From: a bacterium
GTDB lineage: Bacteria > ARS69
Direction: 5' to 3'
Assembly (NCBI GenBank): GCA_025774865.1
Contig: JALGZO010000037.1
Location: 1 to 15,105 of the forward strand
Length of the DNA stretch: 15,105 bases
Position 1 is the stretch's first letter. Each line of letters begins with the position of its first letter. Under the pieces are notes generated by a model, which was not told the origin of the DNA, did not search any database, and saw only the letters and a program-made list of their open reading frames with translations. Positions 12,619-15,105 of the stretch are shown piece by piece. Both the position numbers and the translations under genes were made by a program.

Positions 12619-14985
12619 TCAGCGCCGCCGGACGATCTTCGTGGCGCGGGTACCCTCACTCGTCCGGAGCTCGACCAGGTAGACCCCCGCCGCGGCCCGT
12701 CCGCCCGACCGCGTCCGCCCGTCCCAGACGACTTCGTGACGTCCGCCGCTCACCACACCGCTCTTCAGAGTCGCGACAAGGGCTCCGCGTACATCGTAGA
12801 TCGAGAGCTCGACCGGACCCGGCGCCGGGACGGTGAAGCTCACGGTCGTCGCCGCCACGAAAGGATTCGGGCTGGGCGGCTCGAGCCGCAAGCCCGCCGA
12901 TGCCCCGAGAGGAGACCCCGGCGTTCCCGTTCCGGAGAGCGAGCCGTCGTACAGCGTGAAGTCGTCGACCGCCGCTTCGACGATCTGCGATGGGCCGAAG
13001 TCCTGGGCGGTGAACCGGAAGCGCACCGAGCCGAACGAATCGAGCAGCGTCGTGAGGTTCGCGTCGACACCCTTCCAGAAGGGTTCCTGGAGACGGATCC
13101 GTTCCAGGAACGTCCAGCTCGTTCCTCCGTCGGAAGAGACCTCGACCTCCCAGTAGTCGTCCGGCTCCTGGTTCGCGTACCAGCGCCAGTACTGCACGTG
13201 CGGTACGGACATGTGCGAGAGATCGTAAACGGGGGACAGGAGCCGCGTAGCGCCACCGTCCACGTCGTCGTCGTCGACGCCGTCCGACATGTTTCCGGTC
13301 ACCGCGCAGATCGTCTCGGGGTCGAGCGTGTGATCGTCCTCGGGCTGGAACGGCTCATCTCCCAGGAACGTGCCGAACGGATCCTCGAACACCCAGATGC
13401 CGGTGATGACGCCGGGATCGCTCTGCACCGTCCAGCCGGTCGGGTTCGAGAAGTCGACGAACACGAATGCCGGCTCGAGCGCCACGTCGACGGTCTCGGT
13501 GAGCCCCGCCGTGACGATCGCCGGACGTACGCCCTTCACCGATCCGCCCGCGCGCGCGACGAGCGAGTAGGAACCGGCCGGCACGTCCGGCAACGAGTAC
13601 GCGCCGGTCGCGTCGGTCGTCGTGAGGACGGGCGTTCCAGCGAGCTCGATCTCCACCGCCGGGAGGGGAGCGGCGGTCTGCGCGTTCGTGACCGTCCCCG
13701 CGACACCACCGGAGGGGAGCTTCGCCAGGACCTTGTTCGTCGTGGTCGTGCCGTCCGCGGCGAGCGATACCGTCGCGGAGTCCGGAGCAAACCCGAACGC
13801 TGCGAACACGAGATCGTGGCTCGGGCCCGGGAACGCCGAAAAGCGGTACGCGCCGGTCGAGTCAGGCACCTGGGTCAGCGCCAGATCGCGGTACGTCACC
13901 CGGGTGCCCCACGGAAACGTTCCCGAGGACGCCGACACCGTTCCGTCCAGGACACCGGCGTCCGGATCGTACTTCATGAGGAAGAGACCGTTCTGACGGT
14001 CGTTCGCGGCGACGAGGCCGCTGGGGAAGTGCGGGAACACCCCCCAGTTGCCGCCGAAGTCGTACGCGGACTCCGACGTGTCCCAGTAGCCGACCTCCGA
14101 GAGACTCGCCGGGTTCGAGATGTCCAGGACTCTCGTCCCGCGCCGATACCACGACACGTAGGCCAGGTCCCCTTCGACGTGGACGTTGTGGACGACCGCT
14201 GTCGGGTCCGGATTCCAGAGGTCTGCGAGCGTCGGCAGTGCGGGGTTCGAGACGTCGACGGATTTCACGTGACCGCCCGTGATCTCTTCGGTGATCAGCA
14301 CGTGGTCACCGTCGCCGACCGGCCACGACGCGTGCACGGCGCCGGTCGGGTCGAGGAAGGATCCGACGTTCAGAGGATTCGTCGAGTCCGAGATGTCGAC
14401 GATTCGCAGCCGGTCCTCGAAGTAGGCGCACAGGTATGCGAAATCACCTTCGATCGAAAGGTCGTGAACGTAAGCCTGAGTCCACTGCCCGATCTCGACC
14501 AGGTTCAGGGGATCGCTCGCGTCGAGGATCTGCAGACCACCGTTGGCGCCGCCCGAGAAACCGCCGACGACGAACAGCAGTCCGCGGCTCGGGTCCCCGA
14601 ACACGTTGTGGCTCGCTCCGACGGTGGCGGTGTACGACGCGACGTAGGTCGGCGCGGATGGCACGGAAATGTCGACGATGCGGACTCCCATCGTCAGGGC
14701 TTCCGAGACGATGTACGCCCAGTCACCGATCACGAACATGTCGCGCCAGTTGCTACCCGGTTCCTCGAGAAACGTGACGAGCTCCGGGTGAACAGGATCG
14801 TCCACGTCCCACCAGGCCGTGCCCCCGGCCGTGCCCTGAATGACGTACTCGCGCCCGTCGGATCCTACGAACCCCCAGACGTCGTTGTAGTTGGAGAAGC
14901 GGTGTTCCTGCGCGAGGAGGACGACATGGTCGAAGTCCGGAATCTGCGCGATTCCGTCGGAGGCGACGAAGGCGGCCACGAACAT
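12619..14985 (-). CDS. Secreted choice-of-anchor B / LVIVD-repeat protein with FlgD-like sorting domain (5' end probably incomplete)
   Basis: From the ATG at 14985 the product is 788 residues, but this start has no ribosome site. The in-frame sequence upstream (RRTIGAAAMFVAAFVASDG, cleavage near IAQ-IP) completes a signal peptide, so the real start is probably further upstream and lost at the edge. Residues about 1-345 are LVIVD-type propeller repeats: WWDVDDPVHPELVTFLEE, VRIVDISVPSAPTYVASY, LQILDASDPLNLVEIGQW, LRIVDISDSTNPLNVGSF, TRVLDISNPASLSEVGYW. Two carboxypeptidase-regulatory-like beta domains follow (about 345-425 and 425-505, GVAGTVTNAQTAAPLPAVEI), then a jelly-roll/MAM-like domain (about 510-690, with SPVYDLSHMSVPHVQYWRWY). 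A FlgD-like sorting domain ends it (699-788, PPSPNPF, VELSIYDVRGALV, AAGVYLVELRT, closing TRATKIVRRR). An adhesive or surface role is inferred; no catalytic residues are seen. Confidence 0.9.
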   Translation of the reverse strand: MFVAAFVASDGIAQIPDFDHVVLLAQEHRFSNYNDVWGFVGSDGREYVIQGTAGGTAWWDVDDPVHPELVTFLEEPGSNWRDMFVIGDWAYIVSEALTMGVRIVDISVPSAPTYVASYTATVGASHNVFGDPSRGLLFVVGGFSGGANGGLQILDASDPLNLVEIGQWTQAYVHDLSIEGDFAYLCAYFEDRLRIVDISDSTNPLNVGSFLDPTGAVHASWPVGDGDHVLITEEITGGHVKSVDVSNPALPTLADLWNPDPTAVVHNVHVEGDLAYVSWYRRGTRVLDISNPASLSEVGYWDTSESAYDFGGNWGVFPHFPSGLVAANDRQNGLFLMKYDPDAGVLDGTVSASSGTFPWGTRVTYRDLALTQVPDSTGAYRFSAFPGPSHDLVFAAFGFAPDSATVSLAADGTTTTNKVLAKLPSGGVAGTVTNAQTAAPLPAVEIELAGTPVLTTTDATGAYSLPDVPAGSYSLVARAGGSVKGVRPAIVTAGLTETVDVALEPAFVFVDFSNPTGWTVQSDPGVITGIWVFEDPFGTFLGDEPFQPEDDHTLDPETICAVTGNMSDGVDDDDVDGGATRLLSPVYDLSHMSVPHVQYWRWYANQEPDDYWEVEVSSDGGTSWTFLERIRLQEPFWKGVDANLTTLLDSFGSVRFRFTAQDFGPSQIVEAAVDDFTLYDGSLSGTGTPGSPLGASAGLRLEPPSPNPFVAATTVSFTVPAPGPVELSIYDVRGALVATLKSGVVSGGRHEVVWDGRTRSGGRAAAGVYLVELRTSEGTRATKIVRRR
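14511..14584. repeat. Internal copy of an exact 74-bp direct repeat
   Basis: These bases match 15032-15105 at every position, in the same orientation. This copy lies inside the choice-of-anchor B gene and encodes, in frame on the minus strand, GLLFVVGGFSGGANGGLQIL followed by DASD, an ordinary piece of its LVIVD propeller. It is therefore taken as the genuine copy. Confidence 0.97.
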
Positions 14986-15031
14986 CGCCGCCGCGCCGAT
15001 CGTCCGCCTCGAGCTCGACCTCCGCCTCGGC

Positions 15032-15105
15032 GATCGCTCGCGTCGAGGATCTGCAGACCACCGTTGGCGCCGCCCGAGAAACCGCCGACGACGAACAGCA
15101 GTCCG
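15032..15105. repeat. Second copy of the 74-bp repeat at the right edge; probable assembly artefact
   Basis: This is identical to 14511-14584 and ends exactly at the last base of the window. It lies upstream of the choice-of-anchor B gene, out of the reading frame used by the internal copy relative to the ATG at 14985. In the gene's frame it reads as Arg-rich non-protein-like sequence without a start codon. A contig end that re-entered the internal copy explains this best. The true promoter and start of the gene are then missing from about 15032 on. Confidence 0.85.

Noticed and set aside
1-15105. CRISPR array, tRNA/rRNA genes, insertion sequences or prophage genes
   Set aside because: No regularly spaced repeats, no cloverleaf or rRNA signature and no transposase or integrase motifs were seen on either strand.

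Overview
The window reads as a GC-rich (roughly two-thirds G+C by eye) bacterial chromosome with tightly packed short operons, no tRNA or rRNA, no transposase and no CRISPR array. Two secreted proteins end in a FlgD-like/Por-type C-terminal sorting domain (an SPNPF motif, then a closing strand of the type AGVYF..L....SRK). A LVIVD-repeat 'choice-of-anchor B' protein and a small exported PDZ protein are also present. This combination suggests the FCB-related, high-GC candidate phyla such as Eisenbacteria or Krumholzibacteria. That placement is an inference from gene style, not from a marker gene.

Layout. Bases 1-420 (minus): the first codons of a probable sulfite-oxidase-like molybdopterin enzyme, coupled by a TGATG overlap to a 112-residue exported protein that looks like the two ends of a much larger sorted protein. 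Bases 543-2233 (minus): a two-gene operon of a TIGR04283-like family 2 glycosyltransferase and a secreted DUF547 protein. Bases 2376-2833: two small convergent genes, an AhpD/carboxymuconolactone-decarboxylase-like half protein and a gene apparently frameshifted at a CG-dinucleotide tract. Bases 2981-5097 (plus): a lipoprotein and a Tat-type secreted amidase. Bases 5108-7681 (minus): a large secreted lipase-like alpha/beta hydrolase followed by a STAS-domain protein. Bases 7810-8277 (minus): a small exported PDZ protein with a good intrinsic terminator. Bases 8499-11734 (plus): histidine kinase, OmpR-type response regulator and TPR protein in one operon. Bases 11799-12509 (minus): a PAS-LuxR regulator with a TTG start. 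Bases 12619 to the right edge (minus): a large LVIVD/choice-of-anchor B secreted protein.

Taken together, this is a stretch of cell-envelope and secreted-protein genes interleaved with three regulators (a two-component system, a PAS-LuxR protein and a STAS protein). I do not see a clearly new defence or biosynthetic system. The points most worth checking are the end-to-end remnant at 82-420, the CG-tract frameshift at 2753-2761, the EF-hand-like acidic loop in the amidase, and an exact 74-bp copy of internal coding sequence at the right edge, which probably reflects assembly and hides the true start of the last gene.
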